A DNA stretch of 64,000 nucleotides, taken from NCBI RefSeq assembly GCF_029227915.1, contig NC_079876.1, forward strand, positions 14,260,001-14,324,000, given 5' to 3'. The translations under genes and the position numbers were made by a program. Positions 12,695 to 21,976 of this stretch are shown piece by piece. Under the pieces are notes generated by a model that was given only the letters and a program-made list of their open reading frames with translations, was not told where the DNA came from and did no database searches. The DNA is from Hydractinia symbiolongicarpus (taxonomy: Eukaryota > Cnidaria > Hydrozoa > Anthoathecata > Hydractiniidae). The stretch's first letter is position 1. Every line of letters begins with the position of its first letter.

Positions 12695-14297
12695 ATGATA
12701 GAAGCGAAGACAGCTGATACATACATACATACATACTGCGTGGTTACTAATAACCTGTTAGGCTATAGTTTTAACTCCCATCCGTCAGGATTAGTCAAAG
12801 ACTCACGCCTTTTGGCTTGGATTCTTTCCGTACTATTATTGATTATGGCTGCAGCAGATATGTTGGCGCGGGTGCTTACTGATTTAAAGTGTGATAATTT
12901 TGAATCTGTTCGTAAAATGCAAAAAGAACTTTTAGAAAGTGTTTATTCTCGAGTATTTTTGTTGTCTGGGGATATTTATTTATCCCTTGGTTGGTAAAAG
13001 TCTTCATCGGAATTCAGGTCCAGATATATACCTTCCATCTGAGGCGAGGTGTGAAGATAAAGGAATTATTGCTTTAAGGTGAGAAGTATGTTTTTTACTC
13101 TCCAACACACCTTGCATTTATTTAAAGGTTTTCAGTATATCTGCTACGAAAAGCTAGTTGGGGAGAGCTTTATACAACAGACTATTAAAACCAAATACAA
13201 AAAGATTTAATTAGCTAATAGCTAGGGCTAATACACCTTTACGATAATTCGGAAAAAATAACACTCCATCGCAGCTTATTTTGCAATCAGAGGAGGTAAA
13301 CATTACACTTTTATAAGAGTTTATTAAGGAGAAAACACGTTTTTTCGTGATAACTTTTCTTGCCACGTTTTGTTTTTAATGAAAAGTACACATAAGTTGT
13401 ATCTTATTATTATTAACGTTTCCTGAAAATTTGAAAGAAATTGATACGACGGAAGTTAAAAAACTGGAGAAAACTTTTTTCCGATATTGTAAAACGATGG
13501 AGAGCCATAGGAACGCATGTACATTTGAATTATCATAAAGGTGTATTGTTTTTGTAATATAAGCTTTGAACAGAATTTTCAGCATTGCGGAGGAATTCTT
13601 TCTCAATTAATATTTGTGTTGTTATTAGAAGCAAGAACTTGACATCTGGATAAGTAAGGTTGGTGATGAAATTAAACAACTCTTCGAATGACTATTAAGA
13701 AACAAAGTTTGTTGAGTAAAAGGTCATGGTAAAATATATTATTTTTAGATCCAATCCATCAGGGGACTGTCTATACAGCTCAGCATCGTTGGTATAGGCA
13801 TAGGTGATAATTCTCTTGTTGATGTTTTGAGAATCTTGACATCCATAGAACTTTTCTTGCATCCTTCCTTTTATTCCAATCATCCTTGTTTTCAATTTGC
13901 TTTTAAAAACCAAAAGGCAAATATTTTTATATCTGAGAAAAGTTTATTCAGATTTTCCCTTTCCCATATTGTTTGTGATATGACTCTTTCTCCTGAGGAG
14001 GCAGTTAAAGCAGAAGCAATCAACAACTGTACCCCCAAGACATGGTTTCCTTTTCTATCAATACTTGCCTTGTCAACAGTAATAAAGAGAAAAATTAACA
14101 CATTTTACCCACAATTCGGTTTGTTACAGTTTGTTACAACTTTCTTTACACAGTGTATATTGCCACACCCATCTATTTTACCTGATGAAGATCAGTTAAA
14201 AATTTTATTTTGTTATGAAGATATTGTTAAGTCTGGTGTAGACTTCAAGCCAAATCATTACGTTCCCCTTTTTCCAGGTTGCAACTTTCTTAACTGA
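12695..14297 (+). pseudogene. Vertnin/OTU-like gene relic
   Basis: Scattered conceptual fragments line up as one decayed protein. Around 12,845-13,070 there is a segment with YSRVFLLSGDIYLSLG, and after a frame change GPDIYLPSEARCEDKGIIAL ending at a splice-donor-like site. At 13,910-14,275 there is SLFRFSLSHIVC, then TWFPFLSILALSTVIKRKI and finally NHYVPLF. The spacing and motifs resemble vertnin-like or OTU-like proteins, in which an LF-xxxS segment is followed by a W...LA...L..I.S/TFYP segment and an H-[FY]-x-P end. Such ORFs are often found in multicopy, transposon-linked genes. At least one frameshift makes a functional product unlikely. Identification is by motif memory only. Confidence 0.4.
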
Positions 14298-16706
14298 AAG
14301 TTGCATTTTCCTATTTCAGCATGCAAAAAGCAGTAAAAAGCCCTTCTTAATTCTTCTTTTAAAGTTCAAACGAAACTTGAGTTTAGCCCTATGAATAAAC
14401 AAATATATCTGAACAAATACATGGGTTGAGGTGTGTTTGTATCATATCACATGTACGTATATTTCATCTTCATTATCCTGATCTTTCCATATTCTTATTG
14501 TTTTTGTTATTATTGTGTTTTATTTTGCTGTCCATGGCTGGTGTGATCATTTGATTCACCTAGTCATGCTGATGAAGCCTGATATTGGCAGAAACAGCAG
14601 GAGTTTATAAATAATGAAATATATTCACAATTGTCTCACTTTATTATAGTTAATCCCTGTTAATTTTAGTGGTTTTATCTATCTAAAATAAGACGTGTAA
14701 GACGGAGATTTGATTCTTATAAAAGATGTTCTTAGCAGATTTTGTTATAGCTTAGCGTTTCTTTTGGTCAATTTTATTAATAACTAGATAAATCGGAAGA
14801 CAATTTTTCGGCGATTTTTGTACCCGCAAAGCTTAAAATTTAGCCCCCAGCTGCTAAATTCAAGACTCAGTCTTGACTAAGTCTTGAAAAAGTCTGGATC
14901 CGCCCCTGCTTGGAACCCAAGTTAATTTTCGGGAGCGGAGCTTGATCGCACGAGGTTACAGAATTATATATTATTGACAATAGAAGATTCCCTGGGGACA
15001 AGGTTGGTTATAACTGTTTTAATAGCAACTTCGTCCGCTAGTTTTGTTGCTTGATGTCAAAGCCCCTATCGATTACTCAAAACAGCTCTATGGGGACGAG
15101 AATGACCATCGTTGGTAACTTCAGCTGTTTCTATATTATAGCATTGACAAAATTAGAAAATGTTCACAAGGGACTAAAGATCTTATTTTAAGCCGTGCTA
15201 ATACCTGCTGATGTCAGCATGACTTAATTTTGAGTTGTTTATGACTTCATGGAACCTGACGTGGATTATTCCGTAATTCTGGTATGTTAGAAAGTGCGAT
15301 GAGCACATTTCAAACAATACGCCCCTAACGCACGTATACATATAGATTTGCAATTTTAGCAAGTTGATGGTCTTTTCCAATTTCAAAGATCTACCAACAA
15401 TCTCGAAGAAAAAGGTAATTTGGCGTGAAAAACGTAAGATGTTTTTAAAGTTTTACCATTTTTCTTACTTTGCTTAAAAATGATTTTTTGATAACAATAA
15501 TTTTCAGGAGGGGTCTTAAATTTGCTTGGAAGAGAAAGATATTTTTGTGTTAAAAACTTTTGTGTTTTGCTGTTTTAAAGTTTTTAAAGCTAAAACCGAA
15601 AAAGGCTAAACACACGGAAAACGAAACCGTTTCTGCCCACTAAAGTTTTTTCCCTTAAAAGTAACCAATCCAAGTTCTTCGCGACCTTAACATGGTGACG
15701 GAGAAAACATGCTACAATCGGGCTACGCTTACGAAGGCGATTTTGGTTTAGAAGTGATGGTGTGAGATTTGTAGGTCTCCTTTTTAATCGTTTTCCTTCT
15801 AAATACTTTTTATCTATAACATTTTTTTCCTGACTGCTGCCATGTATCAGTCTTAAACAAACCAATTTTATGATTTTCCCCAGCTTCAAACGTAAACATC
15901 GAGGCAGAATTATGTATTAATTATGTTGGAGTTGTGACTATATACCTAGTCCTTTAACATGCTTTAAAGTTAAAGTAGAAAAAGGCTGTGCTAAACGCTG
16001 TTAGGTAGCTACACTCTTATGACTGTCATGAACACTTACACTCCAAAATAACTGGTCGAAGTATCGGCGAGCTGTGGGTATTGCACCTATACTCATGTGC
16101 GACACAATTTACCTGCACTAAGCGCTTAGCCTGCTGTTAACGACGGGCTTTTTCCTGTTTTCGTTTTTACAGATAAAGTATTTTTGGAAAAAGGTATTAC
16201 GCCTATACGGCGACCTTGGCCCCAGGGTCTTGTGTTCTCTGAGCCGTTATTACGGAGTGGCCAACAATGGCCCTGAAACAGGCTGGTCATGTGATACAAA
16301 AATGCCCAGATATGGTAGGCATTTTTGAAAGACACAACATTAAAGAGACTTTTTTGTCGATGAAAGCAAAATTGTCAGAATATTACTGACTTTACTCGAT
16401 TGGCTTAGCTTGATTGTTTAATAGTGGCGAAATGTTTTTAATTTAGAAAATGTTTTGAAAGTTTTTTGCCATTAAAATTATGAGCTGTAGCTAGCTCATC
16501 CTTAGACAGTGTACTTAACCACTTATTTTACAAACGAAATATATTCAATAGTTATTATTATCAAGGTGGGTAATTTTGATTAGAATACGTAAGAAATTGT
16601 ATGAGAAGATCTGGGCGCTCAGTTGCACACAAATTTTCTTTAATATGCACAACAATTTTTCCTATTTTTAAAATCAAAACTAAGAAAGATAGGTTGTAGT
16701 GCTAAA
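14298..16706. other. Non-coding stretch with dispersed repeats
   Basis: No gene is supported. Near 14,570-14,640 the sequence CTGATGAAGCC...GGCAGAAACAG followed by AATAA-type sequence looks like a retroelement 3' tail. CCAGGG-family pieces occur at about 14,990-15,105 and 16,205-16,255. The segment 15,960-16,110 resembles parts of 19,930-20,030 and 51,060-51,210. Confidence 0.45.
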
Positions 16707-16847
16707 TCTATATTATAAAACCCGTATACGTCTGTCTGTCTGTCTGTCAAGCAAAATGGTAGCTTAGATGCGTAAGTAGCGAGACGCACGCAATGCGGTA
16801 TAAAAAGGATGGGCGAACCGTGGATTTTTCCACGGGCTAACGACTAG
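16707..16847 (+). mobile_element. Short non-autonomous Helitron
   Basis: It starts with TC (TCTATATTATAAAACC) right after a host A and ends with CTAG right before a host T. Nine to ten bases upstream of that end lies a GC-rich hairpin (CCGTGGATTTTTCCACGG). These are the hallmarks of Helitrons: 5'-TC, 3' hairpin plus CTRR, insertion between A and T, and no target duplication. It is 141 bp long with no coding capacity. A related 135-bp copy lies at 17,284-17,418. Confidence 0.8.
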
Positions 16848-16869
16848 TTTATGGATAATTCTTAAATCT

Positions 16870-17225
16870 TAGTTAATATGCTTGACATTTTCTGATCATA
16901 TTCAACAAAAGTGACCATCATATTTAAAATCATCATCAAATACTACGGAATTCTGCATTTTTTCAAGTTTATGCAATAAGTGAACTGCTTTTATTAGTAG
17001 CAAAACATTTAATGATTCATGACGAAATGACAACACAAATCAACTGCAGTAAAATAGTTCACTACAGTGTAAAATTTAAAACATAATAAACCTTGTTCTA
17101 ATAATCATATGTCATTCAAAATTTCCTATCACATATAATTTATGTTGTAAATCCAAATGTGCAACTCATTTTCTCCAAACGTTTTTTTGTTTTCTCTCTT
17201 AAAATGATCATAACCGAAACTCGAG
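16870..17225. repeat. Dispersed repeat shared with 52,160-52,780
   Basis: Blocks such as ATGCTTGAxATTTTCTGATCA, the ATCAACTGC-GT-AAA and TTCACTACAGT segments, and GTTAATCCAAATxTGC occur in the same order in both places. The second copy has an extra block in the middle. No coding content was seen. Confidence 0.55.
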
Positions 17226-17283
17226 AATTAAAAGTCTATTCCTACCAGTTTTAAAATGTAAACTTTAGCCATGTTGTTCTTAA

Positions 17284-17418
17284 TCTATATTATAATACCG
17301 GTATACGTCTGTGCGTCCGTCCGTCCGTCTGTCACGCAAAATGGTAGCTTAGCTCCGCACGCAATGCCGTATAAAAAGGACGGGCGAACCCGTGGATTTT
17401 TCCACGGGCTAACGACTA
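17284..17418 (+). mobile_element. Short non-autonomous Helitron, second copy
   Basis: It has the same ends as the copy at 16,707: TCTATATTATAATACC at the 5' end after an A, and the hairpin CCCGTGGATTTTTCCACGGG followed by CTAACGACTAG and a host T. The internal block ACGCAAAATGGTAGCTTAG is shared. It differs by a small deletion and point changes, so the two are separate insertions or an old duplication. Confidence 0.8.
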
Positions 17419-17419
17419 G

Positions 17420-18610
17420 TTATATATATAAACTGTCACCAAGAAAGGCTCTTTTTTGCAAATACGGATTTTGCAAGATCTTCTTTCGCAAAAGGGACAA
17501 CCTTTGATATCATTTAACGGTACATATGAATAATGGGTTAAGTTAAAGCTGTTTTATTATATACGTGCAGGGTATTAATTCTTAAAATGCTATTTGTACT
17601 TGGCCACAATGTGCAAATATGCCGGTAAAGCATAATCAATCGCTGGCCTAAAGTATGATAATAGGACCTTTTGATGTTAAACGTTCTTAATATGGTACAT
17701 TGGCCTTAGAAGAATTAATTTGTTAAAAAACTTTACTTGTTTGTTCTTATTCAGCCTAATTCCTGATATTTTTGCGGGAAAAACTTTCGCGGAGAAAGAA
17801 AAATCAAGACAAATTTTTGATTTATATATCCATTTTTAACACCTATTCAATTTTGACAAGTTCAGGGTTATATTTTTTCCTGCTTGTCGTTTGAGACATT
17901 TCGTTGTTTCGAACGACAGGATTAAACAAATTTTGTTGAAAAATTTCGCGGGAAAATCTTTCGCTGTTGGGGCATTTTGAAAAATTTCGCGGGAAAAACT
18001 GCGAAACCGCGAAACTTTCTTACAGCGAAAGTTTCTGACCTTATAGTATATAAATTTTAATTTCAAATTCAAGAGATACCCTTACCTGATAATAAAGTTT
18101 GGAGTGGTCTAGTACACGGCTTACCACTTGTATTATTTTGTCTGTCGATTTGCGTAAGAGATTTGGAGATTATAAGCAACGCATTATTTAACGATGAGAG
18201 TCAGCTGCATAGTTTTTAGCCAACAAAATGTTTCTTAGAAATGTGACAGATAATTTAGCTAATTTGCCCACATAAGAATTAAAGAGAACACAGCCAGCTT
18301 GTCACCAAAATGTTTATCAAAATAGACTTAAACATTGACTAACAACTTGAGTTTTGTACCCAAGTAGGGAAATAAACTAACAACATCGACATATATATGG
18401 CCACTAGCTATTAATTAAGATGTTCACGTAATTTGGGCGGTATACGCTAGTTAACCACCAATTCCGCAAGGAAAGACCTCACATATATCAACTTAATTAT
18501 CGAGATAAATTTGCTTTATATCATTAAGAACTAAAAACATATTTCTTGAAAGAGACTTCCTAAAGTTGATGCAAAACTTTGGCCAGTCTTATTATCCACG
18601 CTACGAAATA
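17420..18610. other. Non-coding stretch, no gene recognised
   Basis: The sequence is AT-rich, with short TTTCGCGGGAAAAACT-type repeats at about 17,770-18,030. They resemble, but are not the same as, the GCGAAAATTAGTTCC motif of the next element. No ORF with domain signal was found. Confidence 0.45.
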
Positions 18611-18855
18611 CCTTAAGGGAACTAACTTTCGCTGGAACTAATTTTCGCGTTTTTGGGTATTAAGCGCGAAAATTAGTTCCCGCGAAAAAATTTAAAGAGC
18701 CTGAGCGCGAAAATTAGTTCCCGCAGAAATAATATTTTTCTCTCTTGATTTTCACTTTAATGTCAAAATTTAGGTATGTTTTAATGAAGTGAAGACAATT
18801 ACGAGGTTTCTCCTCCTAAAAACTACCATCTAATGCACGTGGAACGTTTTTTTCT

Positions 18856-19251
18856 TTATATATTTATCTTGTCTGGTGGATAAAGGATCCGATAATTGCG
18901 CTTTTGATATCGATTTAAAGTAAATCGATATAAAGTAAATCCAATAACCAGTTTCTCGATGATTTTCTTGTTGATTACTGTTCGTGGCATCATTACGGTT
19001 GCATTACACGGTATTTCAATCCCTCCCTGAATTAGAGGAGACCTTCTGTAATTTGCAGTTGATAGCTGAGCGTCGATTATTGCTCCACGTTGCAATAGAA
19101 ATTTTATACAGCGAGCAACTTCGAACGGGAGGTGTCCAACGATTCTTCCCCTACGTTTTTCCATTGTTTTGATGGCAAGGTAATCGTAAGGATTGTCGAA
19201 CTCATGTGCACAATCCAAAACTTGATTTTCTACTGGTGACCAGAATTTCAT
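18856..19251 (-). CDS. Small HIRAN-like domain protein inside a DNA element
   Basis: This ORF of about 131 residues starts at an ATG. The sequence shows the pattern of HIRAN-type domains: FWSPVENQVLDC, then EFDNPYDYLAIKT, then GRIVGHLPFEVARCIKFLL and an IEIPC end. HIRAN domains in SWI/SNF-family remodellers bind DNA ends; small stand-alone relatives are common in invertebrate genomes, often in multicopy. It fills most of the inverted-repeat element and lies head to head with an acidic ORF that begins about 23 bases away on the other strand. Whether it is expressed or is passenger DNA cannot be seen. The C-terminus beyond about residue 110 looks like random sequence. Confidence 0.5.
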   Translation of the reverse strand: MKFWSPVENQVLDCAHEFDNPYDYLAIKTMEKRRGRIVGHLPFEVARCIKFLLQRGAIIDAQLSTANYRRSPLIQGGIEIPCNATVMMPRTVINKKIIEKLVIGFTLYRFTLNRYQKRNYRILYPPDKINI

Positions 19252-19273
19252 GTAGTTTGATTCAATAGATCCA

Positions 19274-19498
19274 TTGGCAGACCTTCAAGAGCCAGTTGAC
19301 CATTCTGATCGTGTTCTTGACCCCAACGAGCAAAACTATGTCGTAAATGACAGAGAAGAAATCGAAGATGATAACGAATCAGACGAGGAATGGATTGAAG
19401 AAGAAACCGGTGACGAGATAGAGCCATTTCTGATATCCTTGAAGATGAGGAGAAAGAAAATTAATTTTTATCTTTTTTTCTTCAATATATGTGCTTAA
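19274..19498 (+). CDS. Acidic hypothetical ORF next to the HIRAN-like ORF
   Basis: This 74-residue ORF is very rich in Asp/Glu (for example DDNESDEEWIEEETGDEIE). It lacks a recognised family and ends in basic sequence. It could be the start of a lost transposase or of a captured gene. Its alternative frame ends in an acidic tail too (EDEEKEN), which hints at a small frameshift. Low confidence as a real gene. Confidence 0.25.
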   Translation: MADLQEPVDHSDRVLDPNEQNYVVNDREEIEDDNESDEEWIEEETGDEIEPFLISLKMRRKKINFYLFFFNICA

Positions 19499-19929
19499 AA
19501 TATACATATCTGTTAAAAGCTCATACGTAAAATCCAAATATCTCTTTTCCTAAAATCTTGCTTGAAGGTACCCAACGCGAAAATTAGTTCCGCGAAACTT
19601 TTTAGAAACCCTCCGAGCGCGAAAATTAGTTCCGCAAAATATTCCAATTCAATGCCCTCCGAGCGCGAAAGTAAGTTACGCGAAAATTAGTTCACGCGAA
19701 AATTAGTTCCCTTCAGGTAATTGACCGCCATATTTGTTGTATTCTTGTTTACATAAAACTCCCGCGCCCATAAATCAGTTCTGGGGTATATTTATGATAA
19801 ATTATAGACCAGCCTGTTCCAGGACCTTTTCGCTGCTATCAACTTCATCAACAAGGCAATTTGAACTTTCACGGGTAAATTTGCTGCGTGATTTTTTAGC
19901 TGGACAAGCGACGAACGGGTTCCTGTGTT

Positions 19930-20290
19930 CTCATTTAAGCCAAAGTTGTGATATAACGTCTTTAAAAAAGTGTACTGCGCCTATACGCATGTCCGACACA
20001 GTTCACCTTACTATGTGGTCAGCGTGACGGGCCATTATTATGTTTTGAACTTTCTTGGAAATATATTCCAAAAAATAAAAAATGTTGGCCGCCTGTTTTC
20101 CCTATGATGAGTTTTTTTTCAGCAAAAGTATTACACAACATTGCACATGCTGTGTGCGGCTTCACATGACTTGCGACATACTGCATACCTGTACTAAAGC
20201 GTTCCACCTGGATGTGTGGTACAGTTTACGGCTCTTCTTATGCTCTCCTCCAATCGTTTAACACAGTTACTTGTGACTTACCTGGCTAGT
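19930..20290. repeat. Dispersed repeat shared with 51,060-51,510
   Basis: Shared blocks in the same order include CCTATAC...CACAGTT, ACTTGCGACATACTGCATAC, TGTACTAAAGCG, TCCACCTG and CGTTTAACA-AGTTACTTGTG. A third partial copy lies at about 15,960-16,110. There is no coding evidence. Confidence 0.6.
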
Positions 20291-20941
20291 TTTATAGATT
20301 CTCTTAAACACGAAGGTAGTTTTACAAATAATTTTGATGTTTTTGTTATTTACATCCTCCCTCCCTCCTCTCTTTAAAACATTTTTTCTGCTGGAAACGT
20401 TTTGGTTTACTCAAAGACATTAAAGAGCTCTTCGAGTATAAAATTCGAGAAAAAAATTCCTGGATAAAAATATTTGTCGTCATTGATGTTGTCAGTCGTA
20501 ATAATAATTTTATCACCAATAAGGTGACAAATATAGAGTCATCAAGTCCAAGATAAAAAATATTATTACCCGGGTATTTTCGACAATCGCGCAATGTGAT
20601 TGGTTAGAACTTACGTCATTAGCGGGCAATATTAGCAACCGTGTTTAAAGTTTGAATATGGTAGCATCAAAAGTAAAATAAACACGGAAAAAAAGGAAAC
20701 AAAACGCGAAACAGAAGTGAAACTTACTTTTATCTTTTAAAGAATTCTATGTTGTAGCTACAATAAAGGCCGTTTCACATTACAGCAATATATAGAAAAA
20801 TATTGACAGCAATATATTTATGAATAATGATATCAATTAAAAATTATTGAATTCATTATATTGGAAAATATTTCGAATTATTGCAAATTGTCTCTTTAAA
20901 TGTCTCTTTAAATGTCCATTTAAATTTTGTTGTAATTCAAA

Positions 20942-21360
20942 ATGTCTGAGGAACAGAGAAAAGCGGTTGCTGCGATTATTATTGCTACAACTTTACTTCC
21001 GACAAACTTTTCCAAACCTAAGGTTACGCGTAGAATTTGGGTGAAGGAGTGGATGAAAAAACGAAAATCGATCGGTGTTTACGATAACTTAGTGCAAGAA
21101 CTACGTTTGTATGACGAAGAGAGTTACCGCAAATACCTGCGAATGAGCCCAGACATATATGAGGTGAATATAATTTTTAACTTGATATTCATGTGAAATA
21201 ATTCTGAGTTTGATCTAAAACAATCCTTTTCTTTAGCTTTTACTTGAGAAAGTCAGAAATAAATTAACGAAGAAGACAACGCATTTACGGAAACCTTTGG
21301 AGCCGGAGTTTAAGCTGACAATAACTTTGCGCTTTCTCGCTACTGGGGAGAATTTTACTA
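20942..21360 (+). pseudogene. Harbinger transposase, N-terminal remnant
   Basis: Exon 1 (20,942-21,163) encodes a segment with RRIWVKEWMKKRKS, then YDNLVQELRLYDEESYRKYL and RMSPDIYE, the usual start of animal Harbinger transposases. After a GT-AG intron, exon 2 (from 21,237) reads LLLEKVRNKLTKKTTHLRKP...KLTITLRFLATGENF and then runs into unrelated sequence. The catalytic DDE domain is deleted at about 21,360, where the sequence meets the end of the opposite-strand ORF. Confidence 0.75.
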
Positions 21361-21362
21361 GC

Positions 21363-21647
21363 TTACATCATCACTATTTTTCTTCCTCGCTTCTGAGGTT
21401 TCGCAGAAGTTTCATCTTCTGGATTTTGAAATACGGGGCTGAGTGAAGGTTGAAGTTGTTGTGGCACGCTCTGACCGAATATTTGTGTGTTTTGGCTCAA
21501 GATTGACGAGGTTGGTTTTGGTGAGCTCTGAGTGAAGACATGTGCGGCATGTTGCTGTTGCGTCGTAGCTTGAGGAAATAGTATTTGATCATTCGTAGCA
21601 AAATCGTGTGGCTGACTTTCAAAATAATAAATGTTATTTTGCTCCAT
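21363..21647 (-). CDS. Second ORF of the Harbinger element (Gln/Ser/Pro-rich fragment)
   Basis: This 94-residue ORF starts MEQNNIYYF and is rich in Gln, Ser, Thr and Pro. It ends in a basic PQKRGRK segment, which may be the beginning of a nuclear signal or of a lost Myb/SANT-like domain. Autonomous Harbingers carry a DNA-binding Myb-like partner protein on the opposite strand, and the position and strand fit that role. The reading frame is probably cut short by the same deletion that removed the transposase core. Confidence 0.45.
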   Translation of the reverse strand: MEQNNIYYFESQPHDFATNDQILFPQATTQQQHAAHVFTQSSPKPTSSILSQNTQIFGQSVPQQLQPSLSPVFQNPEDETSAKPQKRGRKIVMM

Positions 21648-21976
21648 CTTTTATCTTCGATCGTATGTTTCATTTACTGTTTATTTCAGACAGACAAATT
21701 TCGAATACTTTGCTGATTCGATTTTTCTATTGTTCGGAGAACAATTGAGTCTTCTCACAACAAAAGAATTTCCCTTGCAATATTTTTTAATTCAAACCGT
21801 GTTTGAATTAAAAAGTCTTGACAAGTATTGAAAGCGATTGCGTAATGTTTTTTCGAACGTGTCTCAAAAGTTGGTTTCACATTATGTCAATTAATTGAGG
21901 CAATATTTTTCAATAGTTATCAATAATTTCCAATATATTGGATTCAATATATTTCTGTAATGTGAAACGGCCTTAA

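Larger units (their letters stand above)
18611..19717. mobile_element. Inverted-repeat DNA element with GCGAAAATTAGTTCC arrays
   Basis: The left end reads CCTTAAGGGAACTAACTTTC and the right end in reverse complement reads CCTGAAGGGAACTAATTTTC. Both continue into several copies of GCGAAAATTAGTTCC and its complement, about three on the left and five on the right. TA flanks both ends (18,609-18,610 and 19,718-19,719), consistent with a TA target duplication. It is 1,107 bp long. The interior carries a HIRAN-like ORF and an acidic ORF, and no transposase was recognised, so it is non-autonomous or has captured a gene. The family assignment is open. Confidence 0.65.
20767..21973. mobile_element. 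PIF/Harbinger transposon, internally deleted
   Basis: The terminal inverted repeats AGGCCGTTTCACATTACAG (left) and the same sequence in reverse complement at the right end are flanked by TAA on both sides (20,764-20,766 and 21,974-21,976). This is the 3-bp TWA-type duplication of PIF/Harbinger. The inside keeps the N-terminal part of the transposase (+) and a Gln/Ser/Pro-rich second ORF (-). The DDE core is missing, so the copy is non-autonomous. Confidence 0.85.
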
